NCBI RefSeq assembly: GCF_037975245.1
Contig: NC_092567.1
Location: 25,224,876 to 25,288,875 of the forward strand
From: Apostichopus japonicus
Lineage: Eukaryota > Echinodermata > Holothuroidea > Aspidochirotida > Stichopodidae
Reading direction: 5' to 3'
DNA length: 64,000 nt
The notes under the pieces are model-generated. The model was given only the letters and a program-made list of their open reading frames with translations. It made no database searches and was not told the origin of the DNA. Made by a program: the position numbers and the translations under genes. Shown here in pieces: positions 35,801 through 49,099 of the stretch (its first letter is position 1; each line of letters opens with the position of its first letter).

Positions 35801-36985
35801 GGTGTGATTATCTTCACAGCAGCTAGGTGATATTGCAGAAGCTCATCTGGCTGCTGGGGAAGTAAACTGACAAATGTTCTTAAGTTTTCAGCAGCCTTAG
35901 AAATTAGTGATAGTGAGGTCTGTGTGCCAAGCAACGTACTAGGAGTAGAACTTAGAAGTAAAACTTACTAGACAGTAATTCTAAGTTAAAGTGAAGGTCA
36001 AGGCCTTAGTGAGTACTTGTAACTTTGTTATGCACAAGTACTGGTACAGTAGCCTAGGCTAATTTAAGTAGGTTTAGCATGTTAAGCCCGGAAAACCGGC
36101 ATACTGAACCTTCTACTAGTGTAGCCCTATACGGTACATGAATATTTGAGCAAGCACTTTAGTTGTAATGAAATTAATTTGACAGATTAACACCACCAGA
36201 TTTGCTAAAATCCAATCTACAGATTGCTATCAAAGTGTCCAAGTTTAGTCAAGACTGTGAAGACTGTGAGCAAATCTAGGAGGCATTTTCACCACCATAA
36301 CGTTATAACTTCTTAAATTTGGTGGCCCCAGGATAAAGTTGACAAAAAAATTAGAACTTCAGTACCATAATTGTTTCTAACTTAAGAAATGGATAATTGA
36401 ATGTAAATTGGAGTGGCTAAACCCTAGAGTTTTCCAGGGAATGGAACACAATAATTGGTTTGTGATGTCATACTGTAGCAGTAGGTATTGTACAAAATCT
36501 TTATTTTCCTCTTACAATTTTCTTGATTCATCCTGAAACTGTGATACCATTGGAATGCTTGCTATTAAAGCTGGCAATTTCCTCTGTGTTAATGAATTCC
36601 CTTCAAAATCCAATAAAAAGATAAGAAAAAAAAGAATTATCTTCCGATCTGTGGATCAGTGAGTGCAAAACTGTTTTCAATTGAATTGCTTTGATAAAAT
36701 CATTCACATGAATTTTGCTAGATGCATTCACAAAATATCAATTAATTTAAAAATTCATAGCTTTGCCATACAAATGCTTTGAGGATGTGGTTTTAACTCT
36801 CAGATGTAGACAATATCTAGCATAAATGTTGATTATTAATCAACTTCAGTCAAATGGAATATCTGTTAAACAAGCCATACTGGTGAGGTAGACTAAGCAC
36901 AGTAGTGGTACAGTAAGATTCTTTTCCCTTTGGCTTTCACTTTGTAATCACAAGAATGATTTATTTCTCTTTTAATCAATCATCT
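32821..36985. other. Long stretch without a recognised gene
   Basis: Open frames on the minus strand at 33463-33941 and 33973-34161 have no recognisable domain. The second starts with a plausible ATG and has a possible donor near 34027 but no partner exon. A C-run lies at about 33657. Upstream non-coding exons of the DUSP3-like gene may lie near the right end. Confidence 0.4.
35100..35148. repeat. 20-bp tandem repeat
   Basis: About two and a half copies of a unit containing GTATGCATCGATTACGTAA. Confidence 0.75.
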
Positions 36986-37014
36986 TAATCTGCAGACAGA
37001 GTTCAATTTGAAGA

Positions 37015-40000
37015 ATGGCTACAAAAGCAGACAATGAAGTTCCTCTTTGCACAGAGAAGGAATTGTCAGGTATTCTTGTAGAAGAGACGGGATTATATGC
37101 AATGCCATCAAGAACATATGATGAAATCACAAAGGGCCTCTTCATAGGATGCAGGTAAACATATTTTCTTTTGTAACTTTTATCTGTACCCTAGTACCCT
37201 AGTATGATTTCTGGACTCCAGAAATCATACTAGGGTACTAGTATTAATTATTCCATGGTATTGAATACAATGGAATAATTTTTACTGATATGTTTCTTAC
37301 ATATTTTCGAGTACAATGAGGTAGCAGTCGCTTTGTTTTAATTCATTCAGACTTAGTATTTAATTTTCATGCTTGGAGAAATGATTGTGTTGTTGGTTCT
37401 CTCTGTTCACAATATATCAAAATATTGAATAAATTGAAATATGTTACCTGAGCCATGAAAACATTTTACTGATGGTTTATACTATAATTTTGTTGTGTGA
37501 CCTTGCATGGGTCTTTTTTCACTCTAGCCCTCTGTGTTGACAGTTTCAGTCCACATTTATAAGGTGAATCAGCAATTGATGTTTTCCTATGATAGGTAAA
37601 ACATTGCTAGTCCTTGTCATGTACAATACCATAAAATCTCGTCTTGCCGTAAACTTTGTGGACCATAATGCTAAGTACTGCTGGATCTTACCATAATGAA
37701 ATGTACAGTAGAACTAAAGTTCATGTCTAATATTATTTACCCAGCTTTGATGGTAAAACTGAATGTTCATGAATAAAGAGTTCCCCTAGGCAAATATCTC
37801 TTTGTCAAGGTAGTACTTCTATGATAGTACTTATAGTAGCAATAGGAACTAACTGTACATATCTGATGATGAGAATAATAAACAACTTGAAAGAGCCATG
37901 AAGTGTTACCAAAAATTTAGAGGGTGACAAGAAAAGTGATTGACATCATAAAATGTTAAACGTTATAGAATTTATCTTGAAATCTAGCATAACACTATCA
38001 AGTTGAAAACTTCTATGGAATTTCCTAACTCTAGCCAAAGTGACTTTATTATCCCTAAACAGCAAAAATTGATCTCAATCATTGATCTTTGGAAAACTTT
38101 GTGCCTCTAGTTCTGACATAATAATAATTGTTATACATAGAAGGTCCACCTGCACTGATTAATTGCAATTACTAGTCTATGAACAACAGTATTGTGGGCC
38201 TAATTTAATAAAGATGCTCCATATCCTTGCAGTATATTGCTACAGTACTGACATAATATCTTTTTGTCATTCTTGTTTATCCATATTTCTCTGGCACAGG
38301 TCACCAGCTCTTAACAAATCACTTTTGAAGAAGCTTGGAATCACACATATTCTGAATGCTGCTCAGGGGAAGAAATTTATGCATGTTGACACAGATGCAG
38401 ATTATTACAAGGTTACTATTTACAACATTTCTGAATTATCACTTTTCCTTCTACTATTAAGGACCATTCTTGTTGTGTGTAATTGACTTGATGTATGCAC
38501 AATACTGCAATATTTCTGCTCTTACATGTGATATTTTTATATTGGCCCATTACTCCATTGATCATGTGGAGTACAGTATCTGTATACTTCACATAGGATG
38601 TTGAACATGGTACACACAATAATGGTAAAAATCCTGATTACCCTGTAACTTTTGATAATCTGTTTTGTCATTACTTTTCTTGGTTCGCAGTAGAAGTTTA
38701 GTCATGATATTGTCATAGTCCAAGAAAACAAATTGATTTCTTAAATTGCTTCTATATCTGTTTCAGGTTCCAAGCACTCTTGAAGCTTTAAAGCGTGTTA
38801 AATCTCACAAATTGTTAATGAGATAACCTAACTATTACATGCTCAAAAGTCTTGTCTATGCAGGGGAGGGGGCTGCGGGGGGGGGGGGGGAGGTTAGCAA
38901 TGTCTTTGAAGGCTAATTTGGTGCAGACATCGGCTCCTCATTGCTGGCCTTTAATTTTAATCAAATGTTTATAAATTCTAATAACTCAGAAAATTTGTTT
39001 TCTAACTTCACATAACACCAGGGCACACCTTGGATAACATTCAATTCCATTTGTCCTTGATGTGTTTTCAACAATTGTTCAACATAAACAATATATGGAA
39101 ATGTATTTTCTAGTTTTAATTTATGTAATTTATCTGTAAATTTGTGATAAATCAATAATTAGTCGAAACAAACAGTAATATATAAGGGTATTATTTTATA
39201 GATTGTGTGGCCTGTTCTCTTTTCTATTGCTCTGTTGGCTTTGATGGAAATAGTAGATAATAATTATTAATCACGGATGATCATAAAACTTAAGCATTTT
39301 CTTCTGATGAAAACATATCCATAATGCATCACGAGCTTTGTCTTAATGTCAATTATACTGGTTAATAGCCTTAAGAGTCTTACAATGACCACCTTACATA
39401 GTTGTAGATCTTTTAAAATGCTCTCTGTCATATATCAAATGAAGTGAAAAGGATGTTAATTATCCAACTTGTTATCTGGTACCAAGGTCAGCCCTGACCA
39501 AGGATTAACTTTCACACATTTTGCTGCAGACTGTACCGAATGTAGTCTTGTTCAAGACACTGGCATTCTGTCGTTACTTTCCCTGTTACAACTAAAATGA
39601 GTGCGCCCTCACTTCCTCTTTTGAACATCTGTCAAAACCAGATAAGGCATATTCCCATGACAAGCAGCTTTATGGAAGGGCGCCCTCAGTTAGTTTATAA
39701 TTCAAGAACGTCTTGACCAAGACTAGACAACATGTGGCAGTGATACCAAAAGCTTTCAGCTACTGACAGACTTCTAACAGGTCTGCAAAAGATTAGATGG
39801 GTCTGCAAAAGATTTGATGGGTCTAGACATCTTGGAGGTGAACAATTTAGTTCATGACATGTTCGCTTTCATTTTTGTTGTTTCTTCCACAGGATCTGAA
39901 TATTAAGTATTTGGGGTTGACTTGCAGTGATTTTGAAAGTACCAACATATCCAAACATTTTGACACGGCCGCAGATTTTATAGCAGATGGTCTTAATGGA

Positions 40001-42618
40001 GATCGTGAGTATGGGTAGATTATATAACCAATCTGTGGTGAATTCTAGCTGTAAAGGAAACTCCTGTTAGTATCATAGTGTATCTTGCATAGCATACATG
40101 ACTTGCATTTTCCAGTTGAAGTTGTCACATTGTGTACCAAAGGGGAACTTGAAGCAGTAGGGTGTGATGACCAAAGGAAGGTTATGTGGTATTTGCACTC
40201 ACCTTATTTAGTAGAAGAACCATATTGTTTCCTGTGGAGGTCAAAGGTCATATGAGGTCAAAATCAGTCAAAATTTTGTAGACAATATAATTCAAAACTT
40301 AATGCTTGGATGAACTTTATACTTAATTCGTAGATACTAGATCCATCATATTGAGTACAATGGGCCTATTTTGTCTGTGGAGGTAAAAAGTCATTGAGGT
40401 CAACAGAGATCAAAGTTTGAAACCTTGTTGAGCTGATAATTCAAAAACTGTGTTATGGGTGAACTTTATATGTTGTATGTAGAAGCACCTTACTAAGTAG
40501 AAGAACCATGATTTTTTGGGAGGTCACAGGTCAGCAGAGGTCAAAGTCAAAAGCTTTGTTAATACAAATAACTGAAAAATAAAGCCTTGATGAAAATTAA
40601 ATGTTTTCATATTTACTGTAAAACGTGGCAGAGAACCACAAAGCCTATTGCTTTTTGGTCTCTCTATTTTTCAAAGTTTTTTTTGACCTTGTGTCCACAT
40701 TTAAGGCAGAACAATGAATAAAAATTCTGAAGAGCATATCTGAAATACAGAGAGTAGGCATTCACCAAGATCATTAGATTAATATTCCTTACATGTCAAT
40801 TAAAAACTTGCCTCTGAACTGTCCAAATAAAGTGTAGTTCTACATAAACCCTGAGTTTAGATAAGTGTCTTATTAGTTCTTTGTGGAAATGGTTTGTCAA
40901 AACTGTGTTAGGGTTAAAGTCATGGTTGAAATTGCATTTATTTTATAGGAATAATGGAGTCCGACATGCAAAGCAAAAGGAAGTTTAGAAGTGCTTCGGA
41001 AATGAAGCATAATAATCCATCTCTCTTGTAGACTCTTTCTGTTCTTTAGGAATAAAGTATTGAAGCTTATTCATTTTAGTTGGAATACTTCATTGCACAA
41101 TAATCTGTGATGACATAAATGACCTACATTAACGACTGAGTTTTTCTTCTTTAAAATTACTGAAACAAATATATAACTTGTTAAGGTATGATCACATGAG
41201 ATTACAACAATATTAACCAGAAAGCCAGTTGGCTTTGTCATTCCTTGCCATACAATTTGCTCAAAATTCCAAATAACTGTCTCTGACCAATGGAGAGCAT
41301 TGTGAGTTAAAAATTTGTCCAAGAATTAGGTGAGAACCAGAATAGATCAGCTAGGACATTTTCTGTTACCAATTTTGAGATAGCAAATCAGCTATGCCAC
41401 CTTGCAACCATCCCTTTAACAATTGTTATCATTAAATGAGAGTTCGAGGATATTGTTTATACTCTGTGAAATATTTTCACAATTTACTGCAAAAGTCATC
41501 TTGTATAAATCATAGAGAAAAATGACCAATTTCCCCACCATTTGAGATAACCTGTTGACCCCTTGAAGCTCAGAGGGTTAAAACTTGTAAGGGCCCTTAG
41601 TGTGTTCAGCAAGACTTTCAACTCTTTGAAGCAGATTTCAGTTCCTGGATGACTGTATGTTTTGTTGAAGACTTATAGAGCCGCTTCACAAAACTGAGCT
41701 GAATTTGGCAAAACTATGTTCCCCAAAAGAAAATCATAGCATTGGCGAATTCAACATTCCCTGCTGACCTCAATTGACCTTTTACCTCTACCAATTTCAA
41801 TAGGGTCTTGCACTCACCAAGCTTGATCTACATACTAAGTATGAAGTTCCACAAAGGTGTACTTTTTGAGTTATCATGTTTACAAGATTTTCAAACTTTG
41901 ACTTAAAGTTGACTGCAAATGACCTTTGCCCTCCACCAATTTCAATAGGTCTCTTGTACTCACCAAGGTGGACCTACAAACTAAGTATTTTAACCTCCGT
42001 TGACCCCAAATTATCATGGAACTCCACAGAAAGAATAGGGTCATAGTTCTTAATAAGTTAATCCACCGTGAACTTTGTGACTTACGGTGTTTACAAGCAA
42101 ATGTCACATACTCACACACACACCATCACCATCGCATAGATTCCTTCTGCCTCCAGCGGGGAATCAAAAAGGTGTCATCATGTCAGTTGTGGAGGGATTC
42201 TAAAAGAAGAATTTTAACATCTGAAGAGTTTGATGTGACATCCATGAATCATATCACAAATTATTACACAATGTACATAAATGTGAATAAAATTGATAGA
42301 TTCAGTAGAAATAACACAGATCTATGTAACAAGTTTTGTAGTAATTTGTCTACCATCCTTTTCTGATTTTGTCTAGATAAAGTTCTGGTCCATTGTGTGG
42401 AAGGCTTCAGTCGATCAGCTACATTGGTAATTGCCTACTTCATGATCAAGAGAGGGATGACTGCACAGGCTGCTGTCGGTTTCGTTCGAGCAAGTAGAGA
42501 AATTGGACCCAATGATGGATTCTTAAGGCAGATTTGCGAATTGAACAAAAAGCTTCACAGGCAAAAAGGAATGGAAAATTTCGAGGAAAATATTAAATTG
42601 GAAGCAGCAGTCGATTGA
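37015..42618 (+). CDS. DUSP3-like: Atypical dual-specificity phosphatase, DUSP3 (VHR)-like, four exons, 201 aa
   Basis: Coding exons are 37015-37154, 38300-38411, 39893-40004 and 42377-42618, with consistent phases (2, 0, 1) and a TGA stop; the total is 606 nt. The first coding exon follows an acceptor at 36994-36995, so a 5' non-coding exon lies upstream. The catalytic CX5R loop reads HCVEGFSRSAT, with Cys128 and Arg134. The general acid is probably Asp97 in TCSDFES, and REIGPNDGFLRQICELN is the characteristic DUSP3-group C-terminal helix region. The family dephosphorylates Tyr and Ser/Thr, in vertebrates on ERK/JNK and other substrates, in nucleus and cytosol. It lacks the N-terminal MAPK-binding domain of typical MKPs. 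The acidic/amphipathic tail after residue 180 is a little longer than in the 185-aa human protein. The donor of exon 2 (AAG/GTTACT) is weak. Confidence 0.92.
37191..37241. repeat. Perfect 51-bp palindrome in DUSP3-like intron 1
   Basis: The 25-base arm 37191-37215 (beginning CTAGTACCCTAG) is exactly complementary to 37217-37241 (ending CTAGGGTACTAG). A single C at 37216 separates the arms. Confidence 0.92.
39786..39835. repeat. 23-bp tandem repeat in DUSP3-like intron 2
   Basis: Two copies of GTCTGCAAAAGATTAGATGG with one substitution, then a partial GTCT copy. Confidence 0.7.
40190..40600. repeat. Diverged ~135-bp repeats with AGGTCA motifs (DUSP3-like intron 3)
   Basis: About three related units share GTAGAAGAACCAT, GGAGGTCAAAGGTCA-like and AATTCAAAA segments followed by TTGGATGAACTTTAT. 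The first contains a perfect direct repeat AGGTCA-A-AGGTCA at 40238-40250 and a third AGGTCA at 40255-40260. Confidence 0.65.
41755..42020. repeat. Second cluster of the AGGTCA-containing repeat, in opposite orientation
   Basis: Two units about 170 bp apart share TTGACCTTT or TGACCTTTGCC, CTACCAATTTCAATAGG, CTCACCAAG and CTACAAACTAAGTAT. In reverse complement these resemble the 40190-40600 units, so the two clusters face each other within one intron. Confidence 0.55.
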
Positions 42619-45463
42619 TCTACTGTAACCACAGCTTGTCTGTGTTTTCTTTTAGTCATTATATACAATTGTCCACTAGTTCACATCCTTCTTTAAAAGT
42701 GTCTTTAGAGAGAAGCGTATTCTTGATATGGTATTTCAACACCATTTGTCTTTGAACATTTTATTGTGTGCAGTGTAAACATGTCATTTGAGGTCCTAAA
42801 AGTCTTTGGTTTTTACAATTGCATTTTGTGCTTTTTCTAAGGAACGAAAGAAATGTTCTATGTATTATACTAAGTATTTAGTCATTTTTAATTGATGAGA
42901 AAATTCCTACATTGGAGTCAGCTTTCAGCTGGTCTCCAGGGTCTCACCCTTGCCCTTGAAAATACTGGATCCACCCCTGGTACATAGAAGTATGAAGCCA
43001 TGGTATTGTTTTCCAATTCCTGTCAATAACCAGTAATTGCAAAAATATAATATGATTTGTGGAGGCTGATAAGTATGTGTGAAATCGTCTTCAAGCCATG
43101 GTTGTCAATTTGCCTCTCAATGTGGGAGAGAGTGGAGGGGGTGGGTGAGGGTAGAAGGGTAAATTGTAAGTAACAATAACTATGAGTGCCATCGTATGCA
43201 GTGGGTCCAATGCACAGGTTGCAAATGGTAAAAGACCTGGCCCAGAGAGGGCACATCTTTCTACCCCCTCTCACCCCTTTGCCAGGAGGCTTTTTAAAGC
43301 CCTTTCAATGTTAATCGAAAAAAGAGTTACCCCTTGTGTTGCTGTTGTTCTTGTGGCTTACAGAAAAGACATGTAATCGACCGAATCAAAGGGCAAAGTT
43401 CTTTTAGTGACACACAGGTAAGGTATTCAAATCACACTAAGTTGGGGTTGGGAGGGGGTGGGGAGAGAATTGAATTAGTGCCCCCCCCCGCCCTCCTAAG
43501 TCTTCGCTCATGATTCAGGCCACAGTGCTAACAAGTTATTGAATTTATGTTCAATGCTGACCATGAACAGTTTTCGTACGTGTTGTGTGTTTCCTCCTGT
43601 GAAGAAAGTTCTTAGATAATGAGAGTGAAAGAGGTCTATTAATTCTATTTATTTTAACTTTTCTTCTCCCCCTACTCTTACATATTGGAGAAATGACAAG
43701 AGTTGGGATAACCTGTTAAGTCTCAATATCGTTAGTGTAAATACAGAATACTCCTCTATGAGGTGTTTATGATTTGCTTTTTTCCATGACTTAAAGATTG
43801 TAAATACTATACTTTGAGTGTTACAGTTTGTAAAAGATGCTTCATACAATTATATTTAATCATCTTACTCATAGTTAACGTCTTTCTTGGATCATGTTTC
43901 GCTGTGTGAAATATTCGGAGGAAATATATAAACACTGTTTATTAGTCTTAAACATAAGTCAAATCAGATAGTTTTCATTCGTTGTGTACCCCCTAACCTA
44001 ACCCGTGTCCTATGTAATGGGAAAAACTAGACGTATATGGTGCATTCTTAGGCATAGTTAAACTATGTCTCAGGTTTATATAACTAGCCCTAAAAGCAAG
44101 ATTTTTCTAATAAATGCTTTGTGCGAGGTTTAAAATATTCAGAGGAGTCGTCTCCCGTAGTAAAAGACCAATTCCTTCCCGGCTGAATGCAAAATAACCT
44201 CGAGTGAACCATTTTTCACCCGTCTGACAGTCCTATAGGTGGGGGACCCCTGCCCCTTCCTTTTTCGCACCCACTAATTACCAATCAATATGCCAACTCT
44301 CGTGCGGAATCTTCATGCTCATGCACCAAAACATTGCTAGAAAGTCTTTGAACACCTTCAGTCATTCTGATATTTGTCGTTGAAAATTGTTGTTTTGCAC
44401 ACTTAGTAGAACTTTCCAAAACGCTGAAAATTGTCGTTTTGCTCTCTCACTTATTTACTTGTCAAAACTCTGGAAAGTTGCACACTAAGTAGGCTCTTCA
44501 AACCTCATTACTGCACGAACTTATAACTGATCAACACACTATGCTATCATAGAACAACCTTCCAGAGTGACCATCATTTAGTTGATATCTCTGGATAAAC
44601 TGCAAACAAATGTCTTAGGCATATGTGTTTGATTGGGGAAATTTTACTTACTGCATTATAGTAATTCACAAAGACATGAAGGTTACAGTCACCGGTTGTA
44701 ACGAGAGGTCAATTTAAAGGGAATGCAGTTTGCAAGAATGAGATGGCCAATGCTAGAAGGGTTCGAGGGTATTGGATGCTCTGGAAGATAGTGGAGAAAT
44801 AGGTGGTTGCCCTTTAAAATGAATGAAATGGACAAGGAAGTAATGTGATCTTTATGTATATTTTAACACCATGCAAATTTGACTTGTATTTTGTCTGTTT
44901 TCTTCCCTTTGTTTTTGTAACATCACAAATTGACACAAAGACATCAGAAAGAAAGTGACAAATTACCAGCTAGGTTGTTATTGGTAAACTTTTTATTCAA
45001 AGGTGGGAAATTTGGAATAATGCGAAATTTCATGAAAGAAAATTACAAAATAATAATAGAACAATCAACTTCGGATGACAATTAATGACAACGGATGACA
45101 ACTATATCATGAATAGTAATAGCAGATATGGTATATATCACTTTAAACAAAGACCAATATATCACTTTAACAACTGCAATGTATTGGAGAACACACAACT
45201 ATACTGATTTAAGATTCTAGCATTCACAGAATAGATATATTTTCAAGTTTTTAAGCGTCTTCGATGACTTTCTCTAAAACGTCTTCAAAACATTTTTATG
45301 TTTGTAGAAAATATTTTATAAAAACTATCAGGACATTGTTATTAAAACGTTTTTATGTTTGAATATGATATCTAAAAAATGTTATAATACGTTTTACAAT
45401 AACATTTTTTTATAACATTTCTATGCACTATGCCCTTCTCAAAATGTTTTAAAAACGTTATGT
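42619..45463. other. DUSP3-like 3' UTR and intergenic sequence
   Basis: No further gene was recognised. CTGGATCCACCCCTG at 42965-42979 looks like one terminus of a DNA transposon whose other end is missing. G- and C-rich runs occur at 43130-43150 and 43440-43495. Confidence 0.4.
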
Positions 45464-45675
45464 GTTTGATGCAGTGGCGGAGATTTCTTGTCAGAAGTGG
45501 GGGGGGGGGGGGGGTTGCAGGCCATTGATGAAATAAAAAGTCATAACTGCTGGCGCACTATCTAAGTGGAGCGCCACCATAAGTTGGCGCGAAGTGCACA
45601 AGAATTTTTTGGCAAATATTGCCTCCCAGATTGCAGTAAATGGCACTGCCCAGGCCTTGAAAAGCTGCATTTAAC

Positions 45676-45830
45676 CAGTGGCGTATGCAGGATTTTCTAA
45701 CCCGGGGGGGGGGGGCGCGTATTACTATCTAAGCGGAGCGCCACCATTGGTTGGCGCGCAGCGTAAAAGCAAATTTGTGGTTTTGGTACCCCCAGATAAC
45801 CGGAAATGGCACTTCTCGGGCTTGAAACTG
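45676..45830. mobile_element. Left end of a further transposon, truncated
   Basis: CAGTGGCGTATGCAGG followed by a G-run looks like a separate terminus from that at 45472. The hairpin module follows within 50 bases, at 45725. No matching right end was found, so its extent is unknown. Confidence 0.5.
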
Positions 45831-46283
45831 ACCAACCATATGTACACTTTTGCCTGAGAACCAAGTTTTTTCCAAATACCTTTTTTCTCATCTATAACTT
45901 CGTCACCAGTCACACATCATGTTCGACTTCATCACATATCCTGTGGATCATTGCTTTTGTAGGTGATTCTTCATCGCGGCCCACAATATCCGTCAGCCCC
46001 ACTGTTCAGAATTTGAAAATTCACAATTCTCGTGAATAAATTCACTTCAAAACATACCCATAATGTTGCACAAAATATCATCTATGGACAACCGATATAG
46101 AAAAACCTCCTTCAAACCCTAACAGACGGGTCAAAATTGCACGAGTATGATGAAGTATGATGAAGAATGTTGGTTAGGGAATTTTCGAAAATTCAGACGG
46201 CTATTACAAAATTTCGTTGAAGGAAATAAAAAATATACCAGATATTTCCGAAACCGAACACTACACACATCGACAGTTTTGAG

Positions 46284-46840
46284 CATGGGCGCAGATCAGT
46301 CTTGGATAATGGTGAGGACGCGTGTCTGTTCTATGACACTATCTAAGCGGAGCGCGACCATGGGTTCGCGCCTAGCGTACGATTTTTTGGGGCAATATAC
46401 CTCCCAGATCGCCGGAAATAACACTTCCCAGACCTAATGATGCTCCTAAACCTCCTTAAGTTTTAGATCTCATGGCTTAGAAATTTAGTTTGGAGAAATA
46501 CATGGGCGTCTGCAGAAAGAAAATCAGGGGACAAATAATCCAAGTAGACTTTTGTATATACGATGGGTCTGGGGTCCTCTCCCAGAAAACAAATATAGAC
46601 TGCCGCAAATGCGATTTCCGTCCTATATTTAACAACTGTGGATAAAATACAATAAAATGAGAACTGCTGCATGTCATTTGCACAATGCTGGATCAAACTG
46701 CGCCAAAGTTCAATACAGGGGAACTTGAAATGCAGCTATTGGTCAAGACAAATTGGTGGGGACACGGTATATCATGTCCCCACTACTGAAAAAGTTGGTG
46801 GGGACGCGTCCCGCTGTCCTCACCAGGATCTGTGCCCATG
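46284..46840. mobile_element. Non-autonomous hAT-like transposon, CATGGGCGCAGATC family copy 1 (557 bp)
   Basis: The left end CATGGGCGCAGATC and the complement of the right end CATGGGCACAGATC form inverted repeats. GTTTTGAG (46276-46283) and GTTTGGAG (46841-46848) match at 7 of 8. The interior matches 60499-61072 over its whole length. It sits inside the 45472-47422 element. Confidence 0.88.
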
Positions 46841-47430
46841 GTTTGGAGGCTGTTTATCGTGGAACGCCATTTTCATGCTCAATGATATGATGTGATATCT
46901 GCTGTTTGCTTTACAAATTCGAATAATTTTGTCACTGTTCCTCTTTCTCTTCCCGTTTTCTTGCCGTATTTTCTACTCCGTCCTTTTCTCTCTTTCTTCT
47001 TTTTCTTTTCCTTCCTTCACCTCGTTGAAGTTGGCAAGTGTATACAGTTCCAAAGCTATTCAACAGCAACAAAACGTTATTTTGTGTATGTCTGTTGTGG
47101 GGTGAAGTTAGCGCTATGAGCTACAAGTTCCAATGCGCAAGGTGGGTGAAAGGGGCTAGAAATAATGTGTGGGTCAATTCTAACTCGGTTTTCGGTCGTT
47201 AATTGTTGATGTAGCCTACCAGGTAAAAGGTTGAAATGACTTTAACAATTTCAAATTTAATAATTTGATTTATTACGCCATTTGGAGCACATAACATAGG
47301 CTATAACAGAACATTACTGGCAAAAAGTAGGGGGGGGGGGGTTGATTGTGTGGGCCAACCCCCCCTCTTCAAAAAGTGGGGGGGGGTTAAAACCCCCAAC
47401 CCCCCCTGTTTCTCCGCCACTGGTTTGATG

Positions 47431-49039
47431 GGACAGCAATGAGTAATATGTGGAAAGAGTCGAAGGATTGCCAATACTACACAACCTTGCATTTTACTGG
47501 TTAAAACAACAAAGATGTAACCATTTTCACTATTCAAATCATAAGGGAATATAAATATGGGCAGAAAATACAATTAAACTATCAACTGATTTGGAAATCT
47601 TAATGTCAGATCACAGCATGTATGTTAATGGTCCCATGCAGCAGAGAAATAAATTTATACCAAAAGATTGCATGAACTTCTAACCCCTAATATGAAATAT
47701 CTGAAGAGTCTTAAGAGACCCTACACACAGTGTATGGACATAGCAAATAAGACAAGCTCAAAAGTAAGCACAAGATTCAACTACTTTAAGATCGGCTACC
47801 AGCTGTGATGTAAAGTAACTATACCCCCCCCCCCCCTTATCGATACAAATCTCCAAAGGGAATGGGCAGCCATCCCTAAGAACCCTTCCCAAAGGTAATT
47901 CAACGAATTCTCTGATCTTTAAAATAGGGACAAAAGTTAGGCTCGCCCCGTCACAGTACGAGGGCTGACTCATGCCTGACACTATGGCAGTGTTCACATC
48001 TTCACAATAATGTCCAGTCATTTTATTCGATATTTTATAGTACTTATTATACTACTTGAAATTCGGTGTGCCATAACAGTAATTTTAAGCATGGCTATTC
48101 GTATATATCATGTATTGCGTGAGTTTTATTTATAAAGGAAAAGCAGAACGTTTGGAAGGAACACAGACATAATAAATACAACAATACTTGTTTCTATAAA
48201 AGATCAGAAATAGCAATTATATTGTCGTAGTCATGCATAGCAACTTTCTCAATCGCTCCAATGCATGGGTACAAAAGTTGCTGAATATGAAAGAAATATT
48301 TTTTGGGTTAAATGGAGGCCAGTTGTACTCTTTATGTGCTACGGCCCATAAAACGTAATAACTGTAAAGTCAAACTTAAGCACGCCGTTTACGTTTGAAG
48401 TGCATACTTCCAGCTATAGCGTTTTACAGTAACTGGTATAGATGGACACATGTCTGGCTAACTTAAGCCTTAGAGACATAAATTATAGTTGCAGTACTCT
48501 AGTATCAATGGAAAGACGGAAGTGAAGGCAAAAAAATTGCAAATAAAAATGGCAAAAATATCAAATTTCGTTGCATGTAAACACATTCAGTTTTTATTAA
48601 ACAGTAAACAGTTGGTAAATTATTAGTGTAATGCATTTTTACACATATAAATCTCTGTTTAAGTATTGTTGTTTTAGCTTTCCTGTTAGTGAAAAGAATG
48701 ATAAACTATAGAATACAACTCCGACACCAAACATAGCCTTGGTAATTTCACTCTCTTGCCAAATACAAACACTGTAATGCACTTTTAGAAAGAAAACCAA
48801 ACCAAAATGAAAACACGACAGATGTGATTTTTACACTATGTAATACGGTTAATTAAATGGTTAAAATAATAGTTTGATATACTTATTATGAACTTTTATC
48901 GTAAACTATGATTAGTCATAGGCTACTCGGTGCCAATCATTTACCATGAAATTGAAAACCTCAACAATTACACGTGTTAATGTTTAGGAAGACACAAGGA
49001 AAAACATCTCAATCCATATTGATACCAAAAAGCTGATAT
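47431..49039. other. Intergenic sequence, nothing recognised
   Basis: No gene was recognised. A C-run lies at 47824-47837. Confidence 0.4.
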
Positions 49040-49099
49040 TTGAGACCCAGCATATATAGTGCTCGAAAATATCGATTTGTTAGGAGTCAAGAGTGGGAG

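Larger units (their letters stand above)
45472..47422. mobile_element. hAT-like non-autonomous transposon (1951 bp with nested elements), TSD GTTTGATG
   Basis: The left end CAGTGGCGGAGA and the right end TCTCCGCCACTG are exact inverted repeats, and GTTTGATG is exactly duplicated at 45464-45471 and 47423-47430. It holds the complete element at 46284-46840, the left end of another at 45676, and three copies of the hairpin module. No transposase frame was found. Confidence 0.88.

Noticed and set aside
42965-42979. Complete transposon ending in CTGGATCCACCCCTG
   Set aside because: No inverted partner or target duplication was found upstream.
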